Assembly: GCA_009599575.1 (NCBI GenBank)
Contig: VWND01000032.1
Location: 210,056-274,055 of the forward strand
Source: Blumeriella jaapii
Lineage: Eukaryota; Ascomycota; Leotiomycetes; Helotiales; Drepanopezizaceae
Reading direction: 5' to 3'
DNA length: 64,000 nt
Of this stretch, positions 1 to 10,452 are shown piece after piece; the first letter of the stretch is position 1; each line of letters starts with the position of its first letter. The notes under the pieces were generated by a model. The model had not been told where the DNA came from. It saw only the letters and a program-made list of their open reading frames with translations, and did not search any database. A program made the position numbers and the translations under genes.

Positions 1-25
1 TGAGTTTCTTATCCGGCCTTTCAAA

Positions 26-304
26 CTACAGATACCTCGAGATTTCTTGATACTCCCGCCATCGACACCTCGCTTTTATCACTTGTACGAGATGTGAACA
101 TGATCGTTGTGACGTGAGGCACGAACCATTGGATACACGGCTTTTGTCATATCGCACCGGGCATTGTGCTGTGATAAACGCTAGATTTGGGTAATCGTTG
201 TTGTCTTCAACAATCTCAAGTCCAATTTCAATCAAAAATCTTGATAGCTCTCGGGTGGCTCGGTTACGCCCGTTCGGGAAAGGTTGGATCCGAGGGTACA
301 TCAC
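26..304 (-). pseudogene. Fic-domain protein remnant
   Basis: The minus-strand reading frame begins near a segment reading IQPFPNGRNRATRELSRFLI, which closely resembles the Fic active-site motif (HPFx[DN]GNGR) and the helix after it. Fic proteins transfer AMP or related groups to target proteins, and the motif histidine is the catalytic base. Here that histidine is Gln and the GNGR core reads GRNR, so catalysis is unlikely. In-frame stops lie upstream, and only about 90 codons remain, against roughly 200 or more for a full Fic fold. I read it as a decayed fragment. A short exon of a gene running on past the window edge is the alternative. The motif match is seen; the family call is inference. 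Confidence 0.4.
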
Positions 305-3300
305 GCAGTAGACAGCAAGCTACCGTAGGTCATATCAAACGATCACGATCCTGCAACTGAACTCATACAGTGGAACCCCGGGATTTTACTAGGATAATCA
401 GATATCCCGGTGTACACAGTACTGTACATACACACAGTCCAGTACAAGGAAGCTCGTTAGAGCTTCCCATGCCAGACCCACCCTCGCCTCGGCTCTCGTG
501 TGACAGCGTCACAACAAACCCCTGAGCACGATGATCCCTGGGAACAACAAACCCCTTCCGTAGCCCCTGATCGTAGGATCGCCTCCCGCATTTTCGACCG
601 TCTTGCATACAGTATTTACTTTTCACACAGAACAAGTGTACAGTACCTCGACGTGCTCCGCCTCCCGCTTGGCAAAACTCAACTCTTTGACCTACAGCAC
701 AGCAAGCAAGCAGCTGCCCTGCTCCCGGACCTGAAGTCCATGATATGTATGATAGGAACAACCCTGTTCTAGCCAGAAGACAGTGCTCTCCCAAAATGAG
801 TTGCTCTAATCAAAACAGCTGCCGTACGTAAACGGCAGAAAAGTCCTTCTGCGAGATCGTGTGAGCTAGCATCTGGTGTTTGGTGCAAATTTGCCCACGG
901 AGTGGGAGTCGACCCCCGCCACCGGGATCAATGTTAAACGAGTTAGTTGGCTATGGCGCCGAGAGAGTTTACAGAGGAACCTTCGATACAAAGGGAGGAG
1001 GATGACGTAAGTCTTGTGAGTAAGAAATCCGTGCTGTACTATGTACATAGTACAGTACCCACTTCAATAGGTTGGAGGAAGGGGCTCGAAAGAAGGAGAA
1101 ATTTCTGTACAGCACAGTACGATGTACGGAGGCGTGAACAGCGGGCACTTTGGTTGCCCCAAGTCTGTTATTTTTGGCGTTCTTTCTCATACAACACAGT
1201 TGTACGTATCTGCTTACAGAGCATGCTCACTTTGCATACAGGAAAGATCTGTCTTTTTCTTGTGGTTGAAAAGGCTACAAGATGTCGAAGTTTGGTAGCT
1301 AAAGGGAGCACTGTCGTCTGGAGGCAGAAGAAACCCGCTGTGCAACCTCACTTCGGTACCTTACGGAGTTCAGAGTCATGCAAACGCGGGGTATGATACG
1401 AGAATGATCTTCACAGAGCGAGAAGGATCATCCGTTGTCAAGCCATTATCCTTGACGGACTCACATCCTCCGCACGAGTCAGAGGCATTAACCCCAGCGA
1501 AGAAGTCGGTACTCTACGTTGAACCACATTTGATACAACGAAGTAAACAACAACAGTGTGCTCCATTTCCATTTCCCGTCGGTGAAGCGGCTTCTGCCAA
1601 GCGGATTCTCGTATAAGATATATATATTAAGTTAACTCGGTGACATTCCCAAAGGTTCAATGAGTTATTTTCACCTGGCTGCGGCCTGGGTTCCAGACCG
1701 TCCGCGTCATCCAGCCAATGCCGTAGACAGCCAAACCATAACTTTGAGAAAGTTCGAAGCACGGCGTACCTTGCGGTCAGTTTTACTGCGTCACCGGCCA
1801 ACGGTACAGTACTTACAAACTCTGTGAGAATTTAATCACCCTTGCGCCTCAAGGGTTGGAAAGCACCCTTGCAAACAGCCACGCGAAGTCCTTGCCAGCC
1901 CTTTTCTTGATATGATGATCTCGCGGCGCAGAACGCCTGTTCGGCCAAAGTAAGCTCGCCTAAAAATAAACAGCTCTGTTCCACTCTGTCCGAAGACCGA
2001 ACCTGCGGGCTCGGGGGGGTTGGGGGGGGGGGGGGGGGGGGGGGGGGACACAGTTCCGTATAATGCAGCTCTTTGATATCCTGTCCTGCACAGGATTCGT
2101 GCGGCCGGGTAATCTGTCGGCCAAAAGCATAATCACCGAAACCAAGTCTCTTTTCACCCATCTTTGCAATTCTCTACCGGGGCTTTCTACTATAACGGAC
2201 GTTCGCTGAACGTCTTGGCCGCGCGAGAGGTATGTAAACACGGTAGGTACGGTATGTACAGTACTGTCCATACCTAGTCAGGAACCTCGCACTCAACCCA
2301 CTAAAATACCAACACAAACACCGACCATGATGAAGGCTCACTCACACTTGACCACAATCACACCCAAATCCACTTTCAAGCCGGCATCCACATCCAACCT
2401 CAGGGAAGCCATACGGAGAATCGCGTTGCCTCCACCAACCTGACCTGGCCCTGCTATTTCTACGTCGTCCTCCGGGGCTCCGCCCGATGCTTCCACCAAG
2501 CCGAGACCGTCTAGAAGGGGCCAGATCAGCCGAACGCGAACCAGCTGCAGGTACCTCCGCACGTTGGGAGCATCGGCACGTCCCGCTGAAGTTCGCGCCG
2601 CTGCTGTCCGTTTCGGACATTGTGCTGAGCACGCCGGCCATCGATCGCTTCGTCGCCCGAGGGAGCCCGTGGCTGAGGTTCGTGTCTGCTGTCCCGGCGG
2701 CATGTAGTTCGGACTCGTCGTGCTTCATGTTGGCATCTGCAATGCGCCTATGGCGTTGGCGTCGGCGCCCAGCAGGTGGCTGGACGCAGAGCAAATCCTC
2801 TCGCTGTGCGCCTCGGGGCCTGGTGCTGCTCTACGCCTTGTTCGAACCGGCTTGTAGGGATTGGCCCGAGGGCCGTAGACCGATGGCGCCGCAACGCGCT
2901 CACACTTTGTAGCAAATGGGTGGTGGATGTTGTATTGTACGTTGGGCGCTGAGAATTTTCACGCGTCGTCGTCGACACCGATTGTGTTGGAACTTGAAGC
3001 CGTCGAAATGCTAGTCAGTCACGTGGTGGACCAAGCTACAAACGGCACTCGCGTAGTTCAGTACACACAATCTTGTAGCTGTACTATACTACAGTACAGT
3101 CCTAAAACATTCGAATACTTCTACACGGGATTCCCGCAACGGCGGTCGGTTTACTTCGTGGTCTTGCGATAATGACACTGCAAGCCACAAAGCAACAGCG
3201 AATTTTACATTAGAAAGAAACGTCTCATTCCGGCATACAGCGTATAGCTGGCTGGCTGTATACGCCATCTTTTCCCAGCCACCCATCTACCTAGAAGCCC

Positions 3301-3348
3301 CCAGATGTCCCGAGGAAAGACGCAAACGGTCAACTTCACTCATTGGCC
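305..3348. other. gene-poor interval, no supported gene
   Basis: About 3 kb with no open reading frame I can assign. It holds several TACTGTAC/GTACAGTA palindromic patches (around 405-440, 1034-1064, 1110-1135, 2245-2272 and 3055-3100) and a G homopolymer at 2022-2047. Bases 2370-2900 are richer in GC and open on both strands, but no product is recognisable and no convincing start or splice pattern was found. Confidence 0.6.
2022..2047. repeat. G homopolymer, 26 bases
   Basis: An uninterrupted run of G preceded by two shorter G runs (seven and more bases at 2012-2019). The whole tract can form G-quadruplexes and is prone to length errors in replication and sequencing. Confidence 0.9.
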
Positions 3349-6322
3349 TCACGCCTCGGCCTCTTCCTCCTCCTCTGCTTCTTCCGCCGTCTCGGGATCC
3401 GAGGCCTCCTCGCCATTCACCTCCTCGCCATCTGCTTCCTCGGCCCCATTCACGTCGATGAGGCTCACACCCTCAGTCTCCAGCCGCAGGTACTCGTCCC
3501 ACTCCGGGAACAGCTCCTCGTCTACGCCGGGCACGCCGACCGTCTTGGCGACGCGGCCCTTCTTCTCCTTCTCCAGCGACTCCTTCCAGAGGCCGACGGT
3601 CTTGGGTGCGAGGCTGGGCTTGTACGTCTGCGCAAACAGCACGGCTTCGGCCGTCCGGCCCGTCTTGGTCAGAAGGTCTATGCAGCCTTCGATATCGGCG
3701 AGTTGCCAAAGACAGGTGAAGGCAACATTGTGCGCACCAGCTGCCTGAGCTTGCTCACTCAGGGCCCGGAGACCGTCCCGGTCGCCGGTGGAAGAGTGGA
3801 GGAGAAGCAGAGAGCCGAGGTCCTTGGCATTCGTAAAACACTCAGCCGCTAGAGCGACATCCCAGCCGGCGAGAGCCGCATCGCCAACCGTCTTCCACTT
3901 GTGCTCGACGTCAGCCTCCTTGGCAAGTCCCAGAGCGATCTGGAGATGGCCGAGAGCAAGAGAGAGATCGAACTTGTGCTCAGGGTCAGTTGCCACCTCG
4001 AGAGCGAGCTCTTTGTGGCCTTGACCTTCCAGAAATCTGGCAATCTTGTTGAGCTGGTCGCTGGGGATGGTCGGCAGAAGCTCTGCTGCCGTCTCCATGT
4101 CGTCGCGGAGAACAAGAGTCTGGTACTCGACAACGGCAAGCGAGAGGGAGAAAGAAGTGACATTTACATCCTTATCCGCAAGGTATATCCGGGCGTCACG
4201 TTGGATGTATCCAAGAAGATACATGGGTTGGTCGAAGTGGGAGATGGTGTAGGTTTGGTCGCCGACCAGGTAGTTGAGACGGTTGGTGCTGTTGGTGTAA
4301 ATGAAGCAATCTCCAACCCACTCTCCGGTCCGGACGCTGGGAACGTCAGCAAGGAAGATTTGTACCAGCAATCAAAGCCAGTCTTACCTTTCGTTGATAT
4401 CTGTGACGACCTCGAAGGCTGCCTCAACCCCATCATCCTCAACCTCTCCTGACTGTACCGCAGCCAGATAGTTCTCCCGGGAAAATCGTAAAACGTAGAA
4501 GGTGTCCTCGCAAGCAATGGTGACCAATTCGCCGTTTTCGGACCAGTAAACCTCTTTCGGGTCTACCTCGATCCTGCGGACCAAACCTCCTGTCTGCCAA
4601 TCGTAGAATCCTACGCCGCCTTGTCCTTTCACTCCGAGCAAAATTCCACCAGTCAAACCTTCGGCCTGGAAACCAACATCCAAGCCGCCTGACTTCTCGA
4701 CGAAGTTTTTGAAAATCTTGACGCTGGTAGCAGATTCCCGGATAGCATAGTCATTGCTGTTCTCCTTCGAGCCCCAGACAAAATCCAATGCCGAACCGAA
4801 CGCCTTGTTTCTCCACGCGAGAGCGGTGTAGATGATGAATTCTCCGTCGCCACAGACAGAGACGAAGCGACCATTGGGAGAGTGGAGGAGGGTCTGCGGG
4901 TAGACTTCGCAGGTGCCGAGATCCTTGGTGGGGAGGGAGATGGGCTCGTTATCTTTCAAAGAAGCATCTACTCCAGTAAGCATGTTACTCCCAGCTTGAG
5001 TCAGGTCCGAGAGACGACATACCTCCGCCCTTGATGATCGACGAAACAACCTCGCTGTGTCTCGCCCAGATCAACTTCCCGGATCCATCCATAGAAACCG
5101 CGGGCTCCTCGCGGCCCATCTTCACCACGACCGCGCCCTCGTCGAACCCCACGGCCACGCCCTGCCTGCCACGCTGGTAGCTCACACACCAAGCTCGCTC
5201 CAAGCCATAGTTCAGCGTTTGCTCCAGTCTATACGTGTTGGCGTGCCAGATCTTGACGGTTCCATCTTCAGAGCCAGAGATGATGACTGGCAATTCGGGG
5301 TGGTAGCAGGCAAACGAGACATTGCTCGTGTGGCCCTCCAACGTAGCAATCAAGGATTTGGTGGTGTAATCCCAGATCTTGACGGTGCGGTCATCGGAGG
5401 TTGTGAGGAGGTACGGCTTGTCGGATTGGGGGTAGTAGTCGACGTGGTTGACTCCCTTCGTCTCGTGTGCCTCCAGGGTGAAATTCGCGGTGGAGGCGCC
5501 CAGGCTCCAGATCTTGACTGTCCTGTCCAGACATGCCGAGGCAAACGTGTTCGTGTCCTTGGGATTGATGGCTAGGCCCATCACATAATGGCTATGACCC
5601 TCGAAAACCTGTACGCACTTCCATCCTTTGTCCCAGTCCCACAGCTTGATAGTCATATCATCCGAAGCGGTGAGAACGAAGGGCTGCGAGGGGTGGACGA
5701 CGATGGCTCGAATGTAGTCAGGGTGGGCTTCAAAGGATGTGATCCTCTCGGAGGTGTTATAATTGTACACTCGCAGCTGAAAGTCGTCTGAGCCGCACAC
5801 GATCCAATTCTTGCGCGCCACGAATCGACCCGCACGAACGGGGACATCTGTCAATTCGAAGCTTTTGACTACAACCTGTCGACGGAGGGTCAGCGATGCG
5901 CCGCGAGATGCTGGGAGAGCTACGTACCCCCGTCTCGTAAGACCAAATGTTCGCATGTCCTGCCTCTCATCAGTGCTGTCCATCCAGCGTGCCGCTCCAA
6001 TCGACGTACCGCTGTACAGGGTCGTCAAAATCCACGGCTCGACCGGATGGAAATCGATGCCCTTGACCCTCTCGCTGCGGGCAAACAGCTGTCTCTGGAT
6101 TGTGTTTGCCGAATCAGCAGTGCTCGTCAACATCTTGCCCACCGCAACGATCTCGTGCAATCCCCATGAGCGAGCCGCAGCGCAGGCCCCAGGGGGGTTT
6201 CTGAAGCCATCGCCATCTTCGCTTCCCACTCAGCTGCCACCTCGAGCCGGCTTCCAGGACGCTTCTTTTGCGCACCTCGGCGTGGATTCGGAGGGACTAC
6301 ACACCTTCACATCCAGCCGCAT
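3349..6322 (-). CDS. sec27: coatomer subunit beta' (COPB2/Sec27)
   Basis: This is the WD40 subunit of the COPI vesicle coat, which carries cargo from Golgi back to ER and binds dilysine retrieval signals. Six exons: 6305-6322, 6010-6094, 5928-5959, 5023-5875, 4388-4967 and 3349-4336; all phases agree and give 851 residues, close to fungal Sec27 length. The first exon encodes only MRLDVK, the usual start of the family, followed by RQLFARSERVKGIDFHP. Residues 1 to about 300 hold WD40 repeats (for example KLWDWDKGW and TVKIWDYTT). The middle is the coatomer WD-associated helical region, and the tail is a Glu/Ala-rich acidic stretch. The first intron (6095-6304) is long for this window; the others are 50-55 nt. 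Housekeeping gene, 1.0 kb from the next minus-strand gene. Confidence 0.96.
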
Positions 6323-7336
6323 ATCTGCGTGAAGTGGCTAAATCGCGAATGGGGTGTGCTGTAAGAGAAGAGGGAGGGGCCAAAGTGAAGTGTGGCTTTT
6401 GGGCGCGCACGCAGAGACCGCTCTGCCGGAATGGAGCGTCGTATTCAGTCGGCGCAGCGGCGGTAGCAGAGCGAAGAGGGCGACGACGAGGTGGACGGGC
6501 AGTTCGCAGTTGGATGGTGGGAAGGCAACGTGGTGGTGAAGAGACGTTGAAGTCGTTTCGTCGTCGACATTCGACATTCGAGATTCGAGATTCGTGGTTT
6601 CTGGACAGCTTGAGGTTCGGGCGTGGATTCGCCTAAGATTGCCCATCGGGTCTAGCGCCGTGGGTTCCCACTGCTGCTGTGCTCCAGTTCACATTTACAT
6701 CGACAACTTTACCTCGACAACTTCACGTCGACCACTTCACGTCAAACTCCACTCTTTGGTGAGTTGCTTCGTGCTTCGCAAGGACACCAAGCAATTGCAG
6801 CTCAATGCGACCCCTCGGTTTGGCTTTGGATCTCAGCGCTCTGCGGACAGCTCGGCATGGCATCGAAGCTGAGCTAGGTGAGAGACGCTGTCTTCTGCCC
6901 CGGCCAGACAAAGTTACAGTGCCAGCAGCAGAGCACACAGCTGAGAGATATTGAAGGCTTCCATCCACGTCTTGTCCTCGAGGTCGTATAGGTCTTCCGG
7001 CCTATCTATGCTTGTGCCGACGTACGGGATGTTGACGCATGGTTTCAACCGCAGCGTGAGGCCCGACTTGGTCTATCCTGCGTGTCTACTGCTATGATCA
7101 TCCATGTTGTGGCTCTTGTGTTTCAATTTTCTTGTCATTTTCATCACTCCTTGCTTGGAGAGTAACATTCGAACATCGATGTTCGGGTGTTGATATTTAC
7201 AGATTCAAAGACGGGCCAAGGACGCCTCGCGCCATCACATGGTTGAGCAGATGGCCGCCCAGACAACCGTTCAAGAAATCCAAGAAATCGCTTCAGTTCC
7301 CATCCCCAAAACTCCAGTCGATGAATTCGACCCCCT
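6323..7336. other. intergenic, between COPB2 start and mannitol gene end
   Basis: Contains the COPB2 promoter and 5' leader on the left and the 3' flank of the mannitol-1-phosphate dehydrogenase gene on the right. Short ATTCGA-type direct repeats sit at 6568-6595. No gene, and no TATA box I would defend. Confidence 0.6.
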
Positions 7337-8580
7337 TTACGCGTCCGCTTGCACCTTTTCTACCACCTTCACGACATGCTCGAATAACCTGTCTTGCGTC
7401 GTCAAGCCACACACCTTCTCGACGACGGCGTCGGCCTTGTTTTCGGCCATGATCTTGGCCAGCTCCTCGCTCTCCTCGTCGCCCTCCACGTTCTGGAAAC
7501 GGAACGCCATCTCGGCCGCGTCGAGCAGAGCATCGAAGGACTTCCCCTCCTCGGCCAGCTCTGCGGCCGGGCCGATGAACCGCTCTCTTCGGCTCAGCTT
7601 GCGCAGCGGCGCGCGACCGACACGCTCCACGGCGTCCTCGAGATGGGGGTTGCCAATGCGCGTGATGATCTTCTCGACGTATTCCTTCTGTTCTTGCTCG
7701 GGAATGCCATGCTTGCCGACGATCAGGGCGCTGGTCTCGGCCAAGGCCTTGCGCACCTCGTCGATGATGTTCTTGTCTTGCAGCGCATCGTAGACGGTCG
7801 TCTTCTGGTGGTAGTAGCCGTGGTACGCCGCCGCCGCGTGGCCGGTGTTGACGGTGAAGAGCTTGCGCTCGATGTAGGGGATCAGGTTCTCCACCCACTT
7901 GATGCCCTCGACGGCCGGAGGCGCGTGGTCGTGGAACGGCGAGCGGTCGACGACCCACTCGTAGAACTTCTCGAGCTTGACATCCAAGCCGGCATCCGGG
8001 TCCTGGGCCGGCACGATGCGGTCGATGGCCGAGTTGGCGAATCGCGCCCGCTCGTGGTGATCGCCGAGGCGGTCTGGCGCCGTGTTCTTGGGGTGCTTGA
8101 TGTACTCGGCCAGGGTATCGGTGGCGCCGATGGCATTTTCACACGCAATGACGGCGATGGGGGTGGCGTCGTTCGGCCGGGCGTCGATGCCCTTGGCAAT
8201 GACGGGCGCGATGAATTGGAGGATCCTGGGACCCACGGAGCAGGTGACGAGATCTGCGGTCGTGATCTCGCTGATGACGGCGGCCTCGTTGGTTTTGGAG
8301 TTGATGGCTCGGTAGTTGGAAATCGTGCTGGTCTGGTTGCCGTCGGCGCCGACCTGGATGACTTTGTAGGACTTGGAGCTCTGCAACTGGTCGATGATGG
8401 AATCCATCACGTCGCAGAAGACGACTTCATATCCGGATTTGTGGAGACTGCGTGTCGTGTTAGAGGACGGGGGTGTTCTTCGGGGCGAAGCCGCCCGTGC
8501 TAGTGGGGTTTGCGGATGACCTACAATTCTGCCACAAACCCTCGGCCGATGTTACCGGCACCGAAATGAACCGCCTTCAT
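7337..8580 (-). CDS. mpd1: mannitol-1-phosphate 5-dehydrogenase
   Basis: Reduces fructose 6-phosphate to mannitol 1-phosphate with NADH, the entry step of fungal mannitol synthesis, in the cytosol. Two exons, 8525-8580 and 7337-8447, separated by a 77-nt intron, give 388 residues, the normal family length. Exon 1 encodes the Rossmann motif [11 protein letters not shown] at residues 5-15; the splice restores the conserved [13 protein letters not shown]. The long-chain polyol dehydrogenase catalytic signature K-x4-N-x2-H appears as KLFTVNTGH, and the protein ends with a charged helix. The start is fixed by the Rossmann motif lying at the extreme N terminus. The 5' leader is an (ACC)n repeat that runs into the ATG, and a TATA box lies about 380 bp upstream. 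Confidence 0.96.
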
Positions 8581-8608
8581 GGTGGTGGTGGTGGTGGTGG
8601 TGGTGGTT
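8579..8608 (-). repeat. ACC trinucleotide repeat in 5' leader of mpd1
   Basis: About nine GGT units on the plus strand, read as (ACC)n on the mRNA strand, end directly at the start codon of the mannitol-1-phosphate dehydrogenase gene. A leader of A and C is expected to be unstructured. Confidence 0.85.
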
Positions 8609-8835
8609 GAGGTGCGGTTGCGCGTGTGGGTGCGGTGGGTGAGGGTAACTCAAAGCGAGGACTCAGGACGAGAACGAGGTATTGTCAATCTGAAGATAAA
8701 TCAAGAGGATCCAGCAATGCAAATCAACAAAGGCGGGGTGTTTGTTTGTGTTCGAGTATCTGCCGCAGCTGGTCTAGTAGACGTTGGTAGTGGGAGATGG
8801 GGGGTTGGAATGTACACTAAGAGGGTGGGTAGAAA

Positions 8836-8920
8836 TGATGATGATGACAATGATGATGATGACGATAATGATACTGATACTGATGATACTGATAATGATG
8901 ATCCTGATGATGATGAGATG
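8836..8920. repeat. imperfect GAT/GATACT microsatellite in mpd1 promoter
   Basis: Roughly 85 bases of GAT, GAC, AAT and GATACT units in the upstream region of the mannitol gene. It is open on both strands, which creates spurious Asp-rich or Ser-rich ORFs. Not coding in my reading. Confidence 0.8.
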
Positions 8921-8956
8921 GAGATATCAGACGAGCACCAGGGCCAACGGCCGACA

Positions 8957-8964
8957 CTTATATA
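8957..8964 (-). promoter_or_regulatory. TATA box for mpd1
   Basis: TATATAAG on the minus strand, about 380 bp upstream of the mannitol-1-phosphate dehydrogenase start codon and upstream of the GAT repeat. The distance implies a long 5' leader or an unannotated leader intron. Confidence 0.5.
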
Positions 8965-9160
8965 CTCGGTGGTCGCATGAGCGATGTGGCGCCCGGCATC
9001 ACGCGTGAGAGTGACAGCCAACCTCTGGGTCCCGAATAAGGTGGAAGATAGTCGGATGGAAGTTCTTTGGCCAGCCAGAGTCGCACCACGGCCAATGAGG
9101 GAGACGCGGTGGGGAAATTGGAAAACGCCATGACGCGCGCTCGTCTGAGTGAAGATGGAT

Positions 9161-9168
9161 ATAAATAC
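9161..9168 (+). promoter_or_regulatory. orphan plus-strand TATA box
   Basis: TATAAATA preceded by GATGGA and followed by a C/A-rich stretch (CATCAACAAATCAATCAAT) that looks like a fungal leader. It points right, away from mpd1, but no plus-strand gene follows before the retrotransposon begins about 400 bp later. Confidence 0.3.
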
Positions 9169-9238
9169 ACATCAACAAATCAATCAATAAACATCTCACT
9201 TCGCAGCCGTCTGGCCGCAGCGCAGCCGAAGTGTCGCT

Positions 9239-9295
9239 TCACGCCAGATTCAGATTCAGATTCAGATACAGATAGATGCAGATAGATACAGAGAC
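9239..9295. repeat. GATTCA/GATA microsatellite
   Basis: Tandem GATTCA units pass into GATAGATGCAGATAGATACA units just upstream of the retrotransposon insertion. Confidence 0.7.
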
Positions 9296-9574
9296 AGGTC
9301 GGCGCACGCCGCGCACCCTCGACTCGACACCCCCTCCACGCCAGCATCCCCTCCCCTCACGGCCGCGTTCCCCCTCGCGCTCCGAGTCAGCCCGGCCGGC
9401 GAGGAGTCCGATGATGCGGTCCATGATGCTATCGTGAGAGGAGAGGCACGACCCCTCACGCTCCACTCACCGCAGAATGCGGGCAGTGGCAGCGAGGGCA
9501 GCGAGAGGCCCGCGCGGCGTGCGTGAACTGTGTGTGCGGTGCAGCACGTCCTGGGGCCAAGAATGCTTGGTGGT

Positions 9575-9775
9575 TGTTGGTATCACATAAGGGGGGGTTG
9601 TGTATACACAGGGTTGAGATATTGCAATAACTGGGGTTGTATTGCGAAAAAGATCTAAGGAGTAAACTAGCTACCGCACGGAGTATGTATAGGTAGGGCT
9701 GCACGCTTGCAGCCTACCATCACGTGGTGTGATCATATGATTGTGCGCATGATCAACCACCACCATATACCCACA
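9575..9775 (-). repeat. left LTR (3' LTR of the element)
   Basis: 201 bp, the same length as the right copy and different from it at four transition sites (near 9651, 9694, 9696 and 9736). It contains the palindrome-rich segment CACGTGGTGTGATCA. The element is read from the minus strand, so this is its 3' LTR. Confidence 0.95.
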
Positions 9776-10452
9776 CTGGCAACTCTTTTATAAAGATCAA
9801 TCATAGCTAGGTAATTAGCTAGACTTCTTCTAATTGTACATGTAATCGTCTCTTTTCTACTCTCTTTCTACCCAACCTTCTATTTTTACGTCAATTTCGT
9901 TTTTGTTAATAAAAATAGTAAGAGCCTTATTGGGGTTTGCCTTCGTCATAGCATCCGCCGGATTGTCCTTTCCGTTAATTCATCTAACTTTTGATAACTT
10001 TCTTTTTTCATAGCTTTGGCGGAGAGCTATAATATTAATTATAAGGGCGTTTCTTTTTTTGTTGTTTCTAATTTGATCAAACATTTATACAAAAAGTATA
10101 AATCAGTGCAAACCACTATTGGAATATCGGGGAGATTGAGCTTTTAAGTAATTATACGTAGAGTTATGGCGATGCAAATAGCGATATTTACTTCAGAAAC
10201 CATTCCGTATATTTTTGAAGCTAGTACGCTTCGTGTAATTTTCTGACACTTGGTTGAGCTTGCTGCAATTAGGTTTCCTTTTATTTTGAATAAATTGTTA
10301 AGCTGCATTTTATTGGCTAGGAAGACTTCGTAGCCAATTTGCGAATTGCAGTTTTTGTTATTGGCAAATAAGCTATTAACAAATACAAATAGCTTTGCAA
10401 TAGCAAGGTCGATTTGTATAAATAGAAGTCTTCGATCTTAATTATCTATTAT

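Noticed and set aside
7394..8503. 369-codon plus-strand ORF
   Set aside because: Antisense to the mannitol-1-phosphate dehydrogenase gene, whose frame carries all family motifs.
8785..9021. Asp-rich or Ser-rich ORFs on both strands near the mannitol gene
   Set aside because: They are translations of the GAT microsatellite and have no non-repeat protein content.
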